From IMG/VR virus record IMGVR_UViG_3300030616_000017, positions 1 through 64,000 of that record: 64,000 nt of DNA; one strand, 5' to 3'. Made by a program: the position numbers and the translations under genes. The first letter of the stretch is position 1; every line of letters starts with the position of its first letter. The stretch comes from a virus. Below the pieces are notes generated by a model. That model saw only the letters and a list, made by a program, of their open reading frames with translations. It had not been told where the DNA came from and searched no databases. This document shows, one piece after another, positions 1-10,400 of this stretch.

Positions 1-1730
1 ATTGCAGCCCAGTCTCCTCTTATATCTATTCCCACCCGACCACTAAAATCGTAACCAAAGTATTTCTGAGAAGAATGAGGAGTAGATGAAGTAAGCGTAG
101 CTGCACTATCCCATGTATTATCTGCTGTGTTTTGGAAAAATTGTACAAAACCTTCATCAGTGTCATAAGCTGATATTGCTAAATAGTCTTCCCCATCTAG
201 AAACGCAAGACTCCTCACCTCTACATCGCTATCTGGAGTGATAACATATTCATCTCCCCATGTATTAGCTCCTGAGAGTTTCAAAATATGAATATTGTCA
301 GAATCATGATCCCAATAAGCTAAATAATTATCAGAAATATCAAAATAATAAATAATCTTACTTTCAATGGTAACAATATTTCCCCAAGTCGTAGCTGCTG
401 TTTTTTGATAAACTTTGAGAGCAGTAGTAGTGCTTATGAGCATATGAGTATCAGTAATTGCAATTCTTGAAGAGTAGAGATCGGATAATGAGATAGTGGT
501 GTACGTATCGTTTATAGCTATTCCATTCTCTTTATACGTAATATAAATCTTATCAGTACCACCTGATTGATAGTTTCTCCACACTTGGTGAAGAAGAGAT
601 GCGTCTTGGAAATCTACATCACTGTGATCAGGGAGCTCGTATTTAGAGAACAAAGGCGTCACAAGCTTAGATGTAAATAAATAAAAGTCCTTCAGTTCTA
701 GCAGATTCTTAACTGCATTGGAAAGAATAAATGCTTTAGAAGCTTTTTGAGTAGGTACATTACTATCAGAATTGTCAACAAAATTAACATCTGTACTCAA
801 TTCTGCTCCCGATAAATACTGAGCATTAAGATCAGTGTTTAACACTCCATCATCTATAGGAATATCACCACTATTATGCCCTTGCGCCTTCCCCTCTAAA
901 GTAGAAGCGTTTATGTTGTTAAAGCGAACTGCCTTCATTCCATAATTCTGTATTTGATTTCCTGTAATAACAGAAGCAGAAGCCCCTCTAGTAATAGTGC
1001 ATAATACATACGCCCCCTCGTCCCCACCCAGCGTTGGCGCTGTAGGAGAGGAAGCATCAGTACCTTCTAATACTTGAAATGCTCCAGAGGAATCTATATA
1101 CAGCAAGTCTACTCGGCCAAGGGTGGTAGAGGAAAAAGAAGGGGATTCTTGATCATCCTGAAACACTACTTCTCCTGTAGCTGTAATTATATTTCCACCT
1201 TTAATAGAAACTTTGTTAGAAGCAGGCTCTGTAGCTTGCACATAAAAAGGATCATTGGTTGTAGAGGGAACAGGAGAAGAAGTTTCTTGAACTTCCCCTT
1301 CACTCAACTCTCCTTTTGTTCTCTTTGTATAATCAAAAGTCTCTGAAAGAGTGCTGCCGCTCCAAAGAGCTCTTCCTACTATAAGATCTGTACTAAGCAC
1401 ATCCCCCCACGCTACAGCTAACACATCCATATAGTTATTAGCTACATTAACCCAATTGTAGCGAAGAATAATATAAGGAATAGAAGGAGATACAGTAATG
1501 GAAACAGCTTCTGTCGTCTCCACTCTTGCTCCTATCCCATAAGAAGCGTCTTCAAAGTAAGCGGTTAGAGTGGAGAGAGAAACAGTAGAGTTATCTGTTT
1601 TAGATAACCTACCTCCATTATAAATTCCTGGTTGTATAATCTTATAGAATAGTCGATTAAATGTTTGTGCTCGCAGAGCTTGCTTATAATCAAAAGTAAG
1701 ATTTTGATTCCCTTTATTTTCAGATGCCAT
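1..1730 (-). CDS. Tail/baseplate fibre protein, partial at window edge
   Basis: An open frame starts at an ATG at 1730 and runs off the left edge without a stop, so at least 576 residues are present and the C-terminus is missing. An AGAGGA ribosome binding site and a late-promoter motif lie just upstream. The middle contains an N-T-D-L-N-A-Q-Y-L-S-G stretch, like the N-T-L-N-A-x-x-L-D-G linkers of phage tail fibres, followed by N-V-P-T-Q-K-A. The distal part has beta-propeller-like repeats (L-A-Y-W-D, L-A-I-S-A-Y-D, T-W-G, T-W-D). It follows the gp6-like and LamG-containing baseplate genes. It is probably a short fibre or other baseplate-attached protein; the fibre role rests on these motifs and on position. 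Confidence 0.7.
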   Translation of the reverse strand, partial: MASENKGNQNLTFDYKQALRAQTFNRLFYKIIQPGIYNGGRLSKTDNSTVSLSTLTAYFEDASYGIGARVETTEAVSITVSPSIPYIILRYNWVNVANNYMDVLAVAWGDVLSTDLIVGRALWSGSTLSETFDYTKRTKGELSEGEVQETSSPVPSTTNDPFYVQATEPASNKVSIKGGNIITATGEVVFQDDQESPSFSSTTLGRVDLLYIDSSGAFQVLEGTDASSPTAPTLGGDEGAYVLCTITRGASASVITGNQIQNYGMKAVRFNNINASTLEGKAQGHNSGDIPIDDGVLNTDLNAQYLSGAELSTDVNFVDNSDSNVPTQKASKAFILSNAVKNLLELKDFYLFTSKLVTPLFSKYELPDHSDVDFQDASLLHQVWRNYQSGGTDKIYITYKENGIAINDTYTTISLSDLYSSRIAITDTHMLISTTTALKVYQKTAATTWGNIVTIESKIIYYFDISDNYLAYWDHDSDNIHILKLSGANTWGDEYVITPDSDVEVRSLAFLDGEDYLAISAYDTDEGFVQFFQNTADNTWDSAATLTSSTPHSSQKYFGYDFSGRVGIDIRGDWAA

Positions 1731-1758
1731 TAAAATAGTCCTCTTTCTTCTCTTTCTC

Positions 1759-1772
1759 TATATTATATTAGT
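1759..1772 (-). promoter_or_regulatory. Candidate late promoter motif
   Basis: Full match to the ACTAATATAATATA motif, 28 nt before the ATG at 1730, in the short gap after the preceding stop codon. Confidence 0.6.
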
Positions 1773-1775
1773 GAG

Positions 1776-4070
1776 TTAAGAATTCTGTACAAAAAACTGA
1801 ATAGCTAAATGGTTGAGAGTGTTTTCAAATTCTGTAGGAGGAAACGTGGCGTAGACTATCATATTATCATCTTCATCATATACTCCTGCCTCTGTAACCT
1901 CTATCAGCTCTGTTGTCTTGTAAGAGGCTTCTATAAGAGTGGAATCAGCTGGGACTGAATTAGCTACATAATCGTAGTATACATAAATATCTTTTCCGGC
2001 ATCGGTGGGGCTAGAAAAGGTAATAGTCACATAGCCGGTGTTGTAGTTGATCTCTCCATCACTTATTCCAGTTCCTGTTATTTCTCCATTTCCATCATCC
2101 TCTACCGTATAGTTAGCGTCTCCTATCCAAAAGTTAATATTAAATGTTCCTGGATATACATTTTGATTAGCCGTGTATGTTTCTATAGTAGTTTTAGATT
2201 CAGCAGTGTACCAACCCTCTTGAACTATACTTTTTAATAAGCTGGTGGTGAAGGAATACTCTCCAGATGCGTAGTTGATAGTGCCACTTGCCGCATCCCC
2301 TTCTAAACTCCCCTCTCCATCATCCGTAATTGTGTAATAAGAAGGAAAAGAAAAATAGCGAATGGAGAAGGTGTTCGGTTTAATGTTAGCAAAATCTGTA
2401 ATTCCAGAAAAAGATGAGGTTACATCATCTCCTACTGCTACCAATTCTTTATTCCTACTGTTGGCAGGATAAATAGAGGTAGCATAAAACCAATCATCTA
2501 TTGTACGGTATTGATTGGTGGAGAGAGTGGAGGTGTAGAGTTCATTAGATAGCATGCGCAGTGTTCCTGGCTTATTGGTGTATAGGTAGTTTCTGTCAGA
2601 AAGAGCAATAAGCTTATTATATACTCTCACACTATCAATCATTCCTCTAAACCATCCAGAACCATTATCAGAACCTATATAAACATCCCCATCACTTTCT
2701 GCTACTGTTTGATAGGCAGCATTAGTCAACTGGTCTTGTAACACATTGTTTACGTAAATAGAAAGGATGGAGGTAGAGTATTCTATGGTAAGCATAATAA
2801 AGAGTAGATGATTATCAAAATCATTAGCCGGCCATGCTACCTCATTAGCTACTCCCCCTACATTAAACTTTAATTCTTCAGTTGTTTTATCATAGGAAAT
2901 ATCAATAGAAGAAGAAGAGTAAATATAGGCTTGATTTTCTATTTGTCCAAATCTATCAGGCTTTATCCACATTGCAAGTGTTTTGTCGTCAGTTGCAACA
3001 TAGGTGAAGTCCTCAATAAGAGCCTCTGTATTAATTCCATTAAAGTGAAGCCCTTGACCACTTACCCCATCTACCAATACAAAAGATCCACTTACTGTGG
3101 CGTCGTTATTGTTAGGAGACTCATCTTGCATTATCTCTGTATTTTGATCTTCAAACTCTAAGTGTAGCAATAGGTCTTGTAATATTTCTTGATTAGTAGA
3201 AGAGAGCAAATCTTTCTGCCCTGTTCCAAACTTAAAATACGTAGGAGTTACCTCTGTTGTATAAACTGGCGTAGTGGCAGCTTTAAGTTTAAGAGTAGGG
3301 ATTGAATATGCGGCTCCAGGATTTTGATTATCATACACCCCTGAATCATCAATTACAATAGAAAGGTTGCAGCCAGGATGAGGAATATCTACAGCTTTTC
3401 TTCCATACTCCATCCCTTTTCTTAAATAGGTGAAATACTCTTCTGTAAGCAAATAGTCGGTTCCATTTTTGGTAATGAGCTCATTTATAAGATACTCTGC
3501 TGCTATGTGTTTAGTGGGGTTTATTACTAGATCTTGGTCTAGTCTCCATGCGACATCACTATCTAGATAAAAAAGAGGCACTGCGTCGAGCTGGACCTCT
3601 TCACTTCTATATTGATCAAAATGCTCTACAGGAAGAAAACCAGTAAAGGGAGCGGTCTTGTCGTGAGAGGCTAAAGAGCTTACAGTGGTGGAGACGTCTG
3701 CAATTCTTAACAGCTTCAAATAATCTTTATAGATAATGTAGATAGCTCCCGCTTTAGGAATAAGCTTAAAGAGGTATCTATAGTAAGCGTATGTGGCTTT
3801 ATTTTTAATCTTAAAAACAATAGACTCTACTTCTTGTTGAACAAACTCTAAATCTTCTTTTAGAGAGAGGTTAGGGGAGTAACCTAAAGAACGAGAAAGA
3901 GCTACCAGATCAGCCACTTCGGTGTAGAGGGAAGGATTAAGATATCTTTGTTTTTCTTCTATTTCTGTTTTTACATTAACGAGCTCTTCAGTAACTGCAT
4001 CTAAAAAGTCACTCCAAAGATCACTTTCCCGTATAATGCGCTGTACTTGTTCTTTTATATCTATAGCCAT
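1776..4070 (-). CDS. Baseplate wedge-type protein with internal LamG domain
   Basis: 764 residues. The N-terminal 280 residues are helical, begin with a D-I-K-E-Q-V-Q-R-I-I segment, and resemble the attachment parts of myovirus baseplate wedge proteins encoded after gp6. Residues about 300-480 form a concanavalin/LamG-like domain (L-H-L-E-F-E-D...D-E-S-P-N-N-N-D-A-T-V-S-G, then L-A-M-W-I-K-P and V-Y-I-G-S-D). The C-terminal third has two similar beta units containing E-D-D-G-N-G-E or T-D-D-G-E-G-S followed by I-N-Y-x-x-G-x-Y, the same unit seen at the end of the gp6-like protein. It lies 24 nt downstream of that gene. Likely a T4 gp7/gp8-position protein that also binds glycans. The LamG call is firm; the T4 equivalence is a guess. 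Confidence 0.65.
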   Translation of the reverse strand: MAIDIKEQVQRIIRESDLWSDFLDAVTEELVNVKTEIEEKQRYLNPSLYTEVADLVALSRSLGYSPNLSLKEDLEFVQQEVESIVFKIKNKATYAYYRYLFKLIPKAGAIYIIYKDYLKLLRIADVSTTVSSLASHDKTAPFTGFLPVEHFDQYRSEEVQLDAVPLFYLDSDVAWRLDQDLVINPTKHIAAEYLINELITKNGTDYLLTEEYFTYLRKGMEYGRKAVDIPHPGCNLSIVIDDSGVYDNQNPGAAYSIPTLKLKAATTPVYTTEVTPTYFKFGTGQKDLLSSTNQEILQDLLLHLEFEDQNTEIMQDESPNNNDATVSGSFVLVDGVSGQGLHFNGINTEALIEDFTYVATDDKTLAMWIKPDRFGQIENQAYIYSSSSIDISYDKTTEELKFNVGGVANEVAWPANDFDNHLLFIMLTIEYSTSILSIYVNNVLQDQLTNAAYQTVAESDGDVYIGSDNGSGWFRGMIDSVRVYNKLIALSDRNYLYTNKPGTLRMLSNELYTSTLSTNQYRTIDDWFYATSIYPANSRNKELVAVGDDVTSSFSGITDFANIKPNTFSIRYFSFPSYYTITDDGEGSLEGDAASGTINYASGEYSFTTSLLKSIVQEGWYTAESKTTIETYTANQNVYPGTFNINFWIGDANYTVEDDGNGEITGTGISDGEINYNTGYVTITFSSPTDAGKDIYVYYDYVANSVPADSTLIEASYKTTELIEVTEAGVYDEDDNMIVYATFPPTEFENTLNHLAIQFFVQNS

Positions 4071-4094
4071 TATTTATGTTCTCTCTCTCTCTTT

Positions 4095-5825
4095 TTAAGA
4101 AGTAGTATAGTTAGCAGTAATATTATCTGTTTCTGCGATCTTAAATATTTGGTTTCTTTCTTTAAGGTCTATATTAAGAGATGATACTTCAAAATATACC
4201 TTAATAGCATAGGAGGAATAATCTTTAGTAAGCCCTGATATAACCGAAAGTACCCCCTCTCCTGTATCGTAGTTAATAGAGCTACCGGTTAAATCGTAAG
4301 GAGATTCAGCAACAAAGCCTCCTAACCCATCATCTGTTCCAACCAATACATACTCTGGAGAGGCGGCAGTAAGATCTTTAATATAAATACTCATTGATTC
4401 TTTTTCTATTGGGTAGGTGGGAGCATCCAAATCACCTATATAAGCTGAATTAAAAGTGGGATAGAAAATAACTTGAATATAAGATGAGTGATACGTAACT
4501 CCTCCTACCGTATTCAAAGCTCCTTTCCACTCCGTGTCGTAAAGAGATTGCTTAAAGTCAATATTTGTTAAGGAATAGTCCGTGGTGAATTTACTAATAA
4601 AATTAGCTTTAACTTCTGAGAGAACGTAAGAGGTGTCTCTTACAAAGATATCAGAGTTAAGAGCTATCTCTACAAATTCAGCATCTACGAACCTCACTAT
4701 ATCTGTAGGAGGCTTATCTTCCTTTAAGTACTCAATGAGTGTTATTTTCTGATCTTCTGTGAGCTGTTCTCCTGCCGGTGTAAAAGCTGATACATACACT
4801 ACGTTTTCTAGAGTCTCTATCCATGTCCAGAGATCAAGGTTGTTATCAAGATTATATTCATATGCGCCCCACACCGTAGCTTTCTGTACATAAGGGTGGG
4901 CTTGAAGTTTTACTTCATAGTCTTTTTGAACAACTGCTTTCTCTCCAGCTTGGAAAGTGTCAATTCCATTTGTACGAATTTCTTCTAACGTCTCTTCATC
5001 ACTCCCCCCGTCAAGAGCAGCAGTGTTAGTACAGAATAAAGTAATAGGATCTCCTCCCTCTGTATAAAAAGAACTCTCCACAGATGTTATAAGAGAGGTA
5101 GCTACTACGTTACCCTCTATTCCAAGAGTTTCAACATAATAGATAATAACTGTATCTCCAGTTTGAAGTTTCTTACCAAACACATCGTTTCCAAACTTTA
5201 CCGTAACTCCATCAAAATTAAGAGTGGTTTCAAACTCATACACTTCATCTGCACTATCTGATGCATTAAGGTCATCTACCTCTGTCCACTCCACTCCATT
5301 CACGGTAACCTTATAATACTCATTCTCTACACTATCATTTGTAATAGATATTTGCTCGTAATTATCCCCTTGAGCCACATGTGTGTAAGACTTTGGCTCT
5401 CCCTGCACAACGGGAATATCAATATAGTTGTCACTAGTGAGTAGGTTTTCATTTTGAATAGCTGTGAATTTAAGATCCCCTCCATCGGAGAAAACTGAGT
5501 ATTGCGGAATAGGTACAATGTCAGAGGGGGGAGAAGCGAAAGAAGAATCTGCAGACACTCTTATATTTCCTCTTGCACCTATCTTACGGTGAGGATCGTA
5601 TCCTCTAAAGCGAGCTTGAGTAACGAGAGCTGATTTCTCCGTAGCTAAATCCCATCTTGTATTACGAGTAAGAAACTCATCATATGAGGCAAGCTGAGCT
5701 ATATTCTCCGCTACAGCATCTATAATTCTACTGTTCGTTGAAAACATAAGAATTTCGGCCCATGATGCCTTACTTCTTAAACTATTTGTTATTCTTGCTT
5801 TTATACTCTCTGTATCAAACTGCAT
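4095..5825 (-). CDS. Baseplate wedge protein, gp6/baseplate J-like
   Basis: 576 residues. The N-terminus (S-K-A-S-W-A-E-I-L...A-E-N-I-A-Q-L-A-S-Y-D-E-F-L) and the central segment D-G-G-S-D-E-E-T-L-E-E-I-R followed by A-V-V-Q-K-D-Y-E are typical of the baseplate J / T4 gp6 family, whose members form the wedge ring around the hub. The C-terminal 150 residues carry an extra beta unit (D-D-G-L-G-G-F then I-N-Y-D-T-G-E-G) shared with the downstream LamG protein. It starts 3 nt after the gp25 stop, matching the usual gp25-gp6 order. The family assignment is confident. Confidence 0.85.
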   Translation of the reverse strand: MQFDTESIKARITNSLRSKASWAEILMFSTNSRIIDAVAENIAQLASYDEFLTRNTRWDLATEKSALVTQARFRGYDPHRKIGARGNIRVSADSSFASPPSDIVPIPQYSVFSDGGDLKFTAIQNENLLTSDNYIDIPVVQGEPKSYTHVAQGDNYEQISITNDSVENEYYKVTVNGVEWTEVDDLNASDSADEVYEFETTLNFDGVTVKFGNDVFGKKLQTGDTVIIYYVETLGIEGNVVATSLITSVESSFYTEGGDPITLFCTNTAALDGGSDEETLEEIRTNGIDTFQAGEKAVVQKDYEVKLQAHPYVQKATVWGAYEYNLDNNLDLWTWIETLENVVYVSAFTPAGEQLTEDQKITLIEYLKEDKPPTDIVRFVDAEFVEIALNSDIFVRDTSYVLSEVKANFISKFTTDYSLTNIDFKQSLYDTEWKGALNTVGGVTYHSSYIQVIFYPTFNSAYIGDLDAPTYPIEKESMSIYIKDLTAASPEYVLVGTDDGLGGFVAESPYDLTGSSINYDTGEGVLSVISGLTKDYSSYAIKVYFEVSSLNIDLKERNQIFKIAETDNITANYTTS

Positions 5826-5828
5826 ACT

Positions 5829-6224
5829 TTATACCTTTGATTTAATTTTTTCGTCTACTGTAGTGGTTAATTTCAGTGCGGGAGCGTACACCTCTATATA
5901 GATCTGCCAGTAGCGTCTCTCATAATTTGGTGTTACGATGAGACGCCTTACCTCTAGAGCTGGCTCAAAATCTTGCTCCAGCCCATCTCTTAATGTCATC
6001 CTAATATCATCTGCTTCAAGCGCTGTCATAGGCTTAGAGAGAAGAGAAGTAAGGTAGCCTCCTCTTTGAGGATCCCTTACTACATCTCCTTTATATGAGG
6101 CAAGCCAGAGTTTAATAGATTGACTAAGAGCACTCTCTCCCCACTGCTCTGTTATCTGCCCGTTAGGATCTATGCTTCCTGAATAGTCTGTGTCGTAGAC
6201 GTATATTTGATTACTGTCACTCAT
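5829..6224 (-). CDS. Baseplate wedge protein gp25-like
   Basis: 131 residues, the normal length for the gp25/GpW family. It shows the family pattern: an early Q-S-I-K-L-W-L segment, then G-D-V-V-R-D-P-Q-R-G-G-Y-L at about 45-57, a helix (A-D-D-I-R-M-T-L-R-D-G-L), and a final I-V-T-P-N-Y-E-R-R-Y-W-Q-I-Y-I-E-V strand. gp25 joins the sheath initiator to the wedge. It is directly followed by the gp6-like gene. The ATG is formed inside the end of a late-promoter motif, so no Shine-Dalgarno sequence fits between motif and start; see findings. Confidence 0.9.
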   Translation of the reverse strand: MSDSNQIYVYDTDYSGSIDPNGQITEQWGESALSQSIKLWLASYKGDVVRDPQRGGYLTSLLSKPMTALEADDIRMTLRDGLEQDFEPALEVRRLIVTPNYERRYWQIYIEVYAPALKLTTTVDEKIKSKV

Positions 6225-6235
6225 ATTATATTAGT
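6223..6235 (-). promoter_or_regulatory. Candidate late promoter motif overlapping a start codon
   Basis: ACTAATATAATAT runs straight into the gp25 ATG (CTAATATAATATG). If it acts as a -10-type element, transcription would begin at or inside the start codon. Confidence 0.45.
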
Positions 6236-6238
6236 GAG

Positions 6239-6880
6239 TTATAAATACTTCCGGTAATTTAAGTGATCTCGTACACTAAGTTTAGGCCATCGAGGTTTTT
6301 TATTTGTTTTAGCTTTCTTTCCCACATGTCTAAAACCCATTAACCACCAAGGAATACCCACCACTATATCCATACCGTTTTCAAAACGAGTAAGATGATC
6401 CCACCGCTCTCTAATCTTTTTAAGGTTCCAAAACCAAAGAACTCTTGGAGATCCAAACACCACAGTATTAAGCCTATTTCTATACTCAGGATACTTGAAC
6501 CAAATAGCTTCATGAGCTAATGTAGCGATCGCTGCTCCTTGAGAGAATCCTGTAATAGAAATTCTTCCTGGTCTGTATTTGTTAATTATAAAGTATAAAT
6601 CCTTTTCTATACTTTTCCATTTTTTAATAAACCCTCTGTGAGCAAGCCACGTAGGTTTTGCTGTTCTGTAAGCCTTGGCAAAGAAATTAAAATTCTGCTT
6701 CCAGTCTAATTGTAACTCCCCATCTTTGAAAAACTCACTTGATCCTTGAAAACTAATTTCTAAAAGTTCTGGATAGCTTTCCCCACACATTCTATATTTC
6801 CATTCTGTGTCGGTTTCTGCATTCTCATACCAAGGCCCAGTTATCGCCCAATCGTACACCTCTAAGATTGTTTTATGCAT
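6239..6880 (-). CDS. Class 3 lipase-like hydrolase
   Basis: 213 residues. An alpha/beta-hydrolase core is visible: strand plus nucleophile elbow I-T-G-F-S-Q-G-A-A with Ser113, then V-V-F-G-S-P-R-V at 140-147, then N-G-M-D-I-V-V-G-I-P at 168-177 (probable catalytic Asp171), G-F-R-H-V-G at 182-187, and a final D-H-L-N-Y-R (His206). This order matches fungal-type class 3 lipases. H-R-G-F near 81-84 matches the H-x-G-F before the lipase lid helix. It sits between the fibre chaperone and gp25 inside the tail operon, without a signal peptide, so it may be a virion component acting on host lipid. Substrate is unknown. Confidence 0.8.
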   Translation of the reverse strand: MHKTILEVYDWAITGPWYENAETDTEWKYRMCGESYPELLEISFQGSSEFFKDGELQLDWKQNFNFFAKAYRTAKPTWLAHRGFIKKWKSIEKDLYFIINKYRPGRISITGFSQGAAIATLAHEAIWFKYPEYRNRLNTVVFGSPRVLWFWNLKKIRERWDHLTRFENGMDIVVGIPWWLMGFRHVGKKAKTNKKPRWPKLSVRDHLNYRKYL

Positions 6881-6924
6881 TGTTATGTTATTCCCCTTGT
6901 TTGTAATTATACTATTATGTCTCT

Positions 6925-7455
6925 CTATAACGTATTAGTATATTGATCTAGTAATTCTTGAAGGGCTTGTTTGGAAGTGGCTTGTTCTATTTGATCTTTT
7001 ACTGCCCACTTATCAGCATACGCCTCTTGTTTGAATTTTAGCATAGAAGCAGCAAAAATATTAAAATCGTCTATATGTGAGATAACAATAAAATCGTTTT
7101 CTCTAGTGCGCCAATGAAGAGGAAATATATCAAGAGCAGCACTCACTGCACTCATGTAACTTGTCATATTATTTTGAGCTTTTTCATCTGCCTGAATAGT
7201 TGAGCCTTCATACATAAAACCTTTTTCCAGCTTATTGATAAACTCCTCTTCTACTTTCTTTTTATATTCATCTTTTAAATCAGCTAAATCTTCTTCTTGA
7301 AGAATAAGAGTCTCTTGATTTAATTCTTCCCAAGTAGGCTTTACCCTTTTATCTTCCCATCTAATCTTTTCATATGCCTCTTGAGTATTAGCAGTTAATG
7401 AGCCTCTATATTTTGCTCCCGGTACAAGTCTATCAAGTGTAAGTGCTACATCCAT
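6925..7455 (-). CDS. DUF4376-like tail fibre accessory protein
   Basis: 176 residues. The C-terminal 80 residues (M-T-S-Y-M-S-A-V-S-A-A-L...L-H-W-R-T-R-E-N-D-F...K-F-K-Q-E-A-Y-A-D-K-W-A-V-K-D-Q-I) resemble DUF4376, a domain often encoded beside phage tail fibres and thought to assist fibre assembly. The centre is charged and helical. Its ATG overlaps the stop region of the giant fibre gene, so the two are translationally coupled, which supports a chaperone or capping role. The function is inferred from family and position. Confidence 0.65.
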   Translation of the reverse strand: MDVALTLDRLVPGAKYRGSLTANTQEAYEKIRWEDKRVKPTWEELNQETLILQEEDLADLKDEYKKKVEEEFINKLEKGFMYEGSTIQADEKAQNNMTSYMSAVSAALDIFPLHWRTRENDFIVISHIDDFNIFAASMLKFKQEAYADKWAVKDQIEQATSKQALQELLDQYTNTL

Positions 7456-10400
7456 TATGTTATCTCTCCTATTTTATAAAAGTATGCTCTTGTATATGTT
7501 TCATGAGGTAGTGCTACTGAAAAATGGTCCCCACCTCTTAAACCAAAACCATATGTGGTTTTGGTAGATTCACAAATATGTTGTACCTCTACCTCCACTT
7601 CTGCTAGTACGCTAATTCTACCTTTAATAACTGCTTCATTTGCAGTATAATCCCCCGCCCCCACTGCCATATTAGCACTTCTAAGCAATACAGAAGAATT
7701 GGTGGTATCATATAATCTAGCAACATGGGAATTAACATCATGAGCTGGACATCGTATTTCAACGTCATAGATTCCAGAAGGAAGCGTAATAATTGCTGTT
7801 CCTGTATCGAGGGAGGCTCCCGAGATTTCATTATGAACTGTTGTATTTAAGTCTCTTGTTCTCCAAGCACCTGCTGTGAAAGTTCCTCCATCTGTATTAT
7901 ACGCTTTTCTATCCTCTACTTGAAATAGAGGAGCTGCTTCTACATTTTGATCATAATTAATTGTTCTATTTACCTGGTAGCTTTCTACTTGTTCAATCCA
8001 AAGATCAGCATAGATTTCATGTTCAACAAAGAATATATCTCCTACACTCTCTCCCCAATCATCATCACTTGTTTTGAATTCCCCGATTCGTTCTAATCGA
8101 ATAGTAGTTTCTTCAGTAAGATGAATAACCCCTCTTCCAAACGATTTAGAAGCTACATAATCCCCATTGTTACTCATTTCGGAACTACCAGAAAGAAGCG
8201 TAGCTCCAGTAGTTACATTATATAAACGTGAACTAAAGTGCTCTGTTCTATAACTAGTTAGATACCAATTCATATCATACTTACCAGCAGGAAGCGTTAT
8301 AGTATGGTTCATTGTATCCATGGAGGCAGAGTAGATTTCATTAGTAACAAGAGTATTAAGCTCTGATGTTTCCCATGTAGCTGCAGTATCCATTGTTCCG
8401 GACACTACACCTGTTCCTTCTCTTTGCTGTGCATGAAGAATAGGAGGACGATTTATATTGTTTACATTTTCTATATCATAAGTGCGGGTTATTTCAAGAG
8501 CTTCTTGTTGCCAGACCATTACTCTACCATACAGTTCATAAGCTACAGGCTCATATGTTCCTGTTTCAGCTCCCCAAACGTAACCATCAGATCCACTTGT
8601 TTGGATATAATTATCAACTCTAAGTTCAGAGGTTTCAGTGAGTACCAGCACTCCCGCAATAGTATTGCTTGTATCCGCGTAACCCCCTCCTGATCCAGAA
8701 AAAGAACTATTACCCCAAAGTTCAGTGGTAGATGTAGTAACGTTATATAAACGAAGTCTAGATCTTTCAGTTCTATATGATTTAAAATCAGCTTCTATAA
8801 AATATCTGCCTGCAGGAAGTGTAAAGGTGTAATTTGCAGAATCAAAAGTAGCTCCCGTTATTTCATTTAATACAGAAGTATTAAGTGATCTTGTATTCCA
8901 ATCATCATCAGTGGGAGTAGTGGGGTTTGTCCATCCGCTTGCATGCCTTTCTTCCATATGAAGAAGAGGAGGAGAGTTGAGAGTATTTAATGTTTGAATA
9001 TTATATTCACGAGTTATTTCTAAAGCTTCTACTTGAAGAATTCTTAAACTTGCAAAGGTTTCATTCTGGAGTAGTGAACGGCTGTTATCCATCTGAAGGC
9101 CAGAGGCATAAACTTGCGAATAGTTAACATCTACAGCAAATTGAAGTTCTATGGTAGTTTCGTCTAAAAGATCGATAGTAGTTTGCCCTACTGATTTTCC
9201 AGATCCTCCGTATGTGTTTAGAGCATATGTTCCAATTCCCTCTGCAAGGATTACAGAATTAGTAATGTCATATAAACGAGAAATACTTCTTTGAGTTGCA
9301 TAAAAATCCTGCACCCAAGAAATATCATACTTACCCGCTGGAAGAGTAACTTGATTACTTGATAAACTTGCTCCTATAATTTCATTATCAACAACGGTAT
9401 TAAGGGTGCGAGTTGTCCAAGTATCATCAGCTGCAATTGCTCCCCCCTCATCTCCTGCTCCAGCTCTATGCTCAAGCAACATTTGAGGAGGACGATTAAT
9501 ATTATTATCTCGACTTATAGTAAAGTTCTCAGTTATGTCATACGTATTGACTTTCCAAGCCCTAAGCTGTGCATTAAGAGCGTAGTTAACAGGAACGGTT
9601 ACTAATTCACGGCCCCAAGTTCTATCATCCTCTCCACTTGTATAGCCCCAATGCCGGAGTTCATATACTGTATCTCCTGTTGGCTCTACATATCCTGCTC
9701 CAATCAATTCTCCGTCAATATTATCAACGTTAAAATATTTTCTGGAGCCCATAATAGCTATTTGGCCATGAGTTACATCATAAAGAACATCCACTGCGTG
9801 TTGAGTTTCATAAGCATTTTCCCACCATTCAATCCACCACTTACCAGCAGGGAGAGTGAATTGACTATTACCTACATCAAGAGAGGCTCCTGTGCTATCA
9901 TCATGAGCTACTGTATTAAATTCTCTTGGTAACCATGTTTGATCAGTATTTGTAGAAGTAGGAGTAGAGGCACTATCCCTCTGCTCAATCATAAAAAGAG
10001 GAGGTGTGTTTAAATTGTTATCGGTAGATACCGTGAAAGTTTCTGTTATATCATAGGTGTTAATCGTCCATATTTTTATTTCAGCATTATAAAGCCAAAC
10101 AGGATGTCCACTTGGTCCTATTTCATTAGCAGCTTCTTCACTATCCCATTGTTGTTGTAATTCAATTACAATGCTAGAGGCTGTTTCGACTATTCCTGAT
10201 CCGATTGATTCTGCACTATGCCCAGCATAAACACTTTTACCTTTTAATAGCTCTGCTCCATTTGTAGCATCATATAATCTAGTAACAGTGTGATTAGTAC
10301 TATATTGGTTTCCAGAAAATTCAATATAATATTTTCCAGCAGGAAGAGTAATCTGATGATTAGTAAGGTCTACATTTCCTGTAGGAACACTTCCATCATT

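Noticed and set aside
1074-1346. Open frames on the plus strand, here and throughout the window
   Set aside because: All overlap well-supported minus-strand genes, have low-complexity or Ser/Cys-rich products and lack ribosome binding sites.
6931-6941. A match to the late-promoter core
   Set aside because: It lies in the last codons of the DUF4376-like gene (Y-T-N-T-L), lacks the ATAATATA part and has no start codon at the usual distance.
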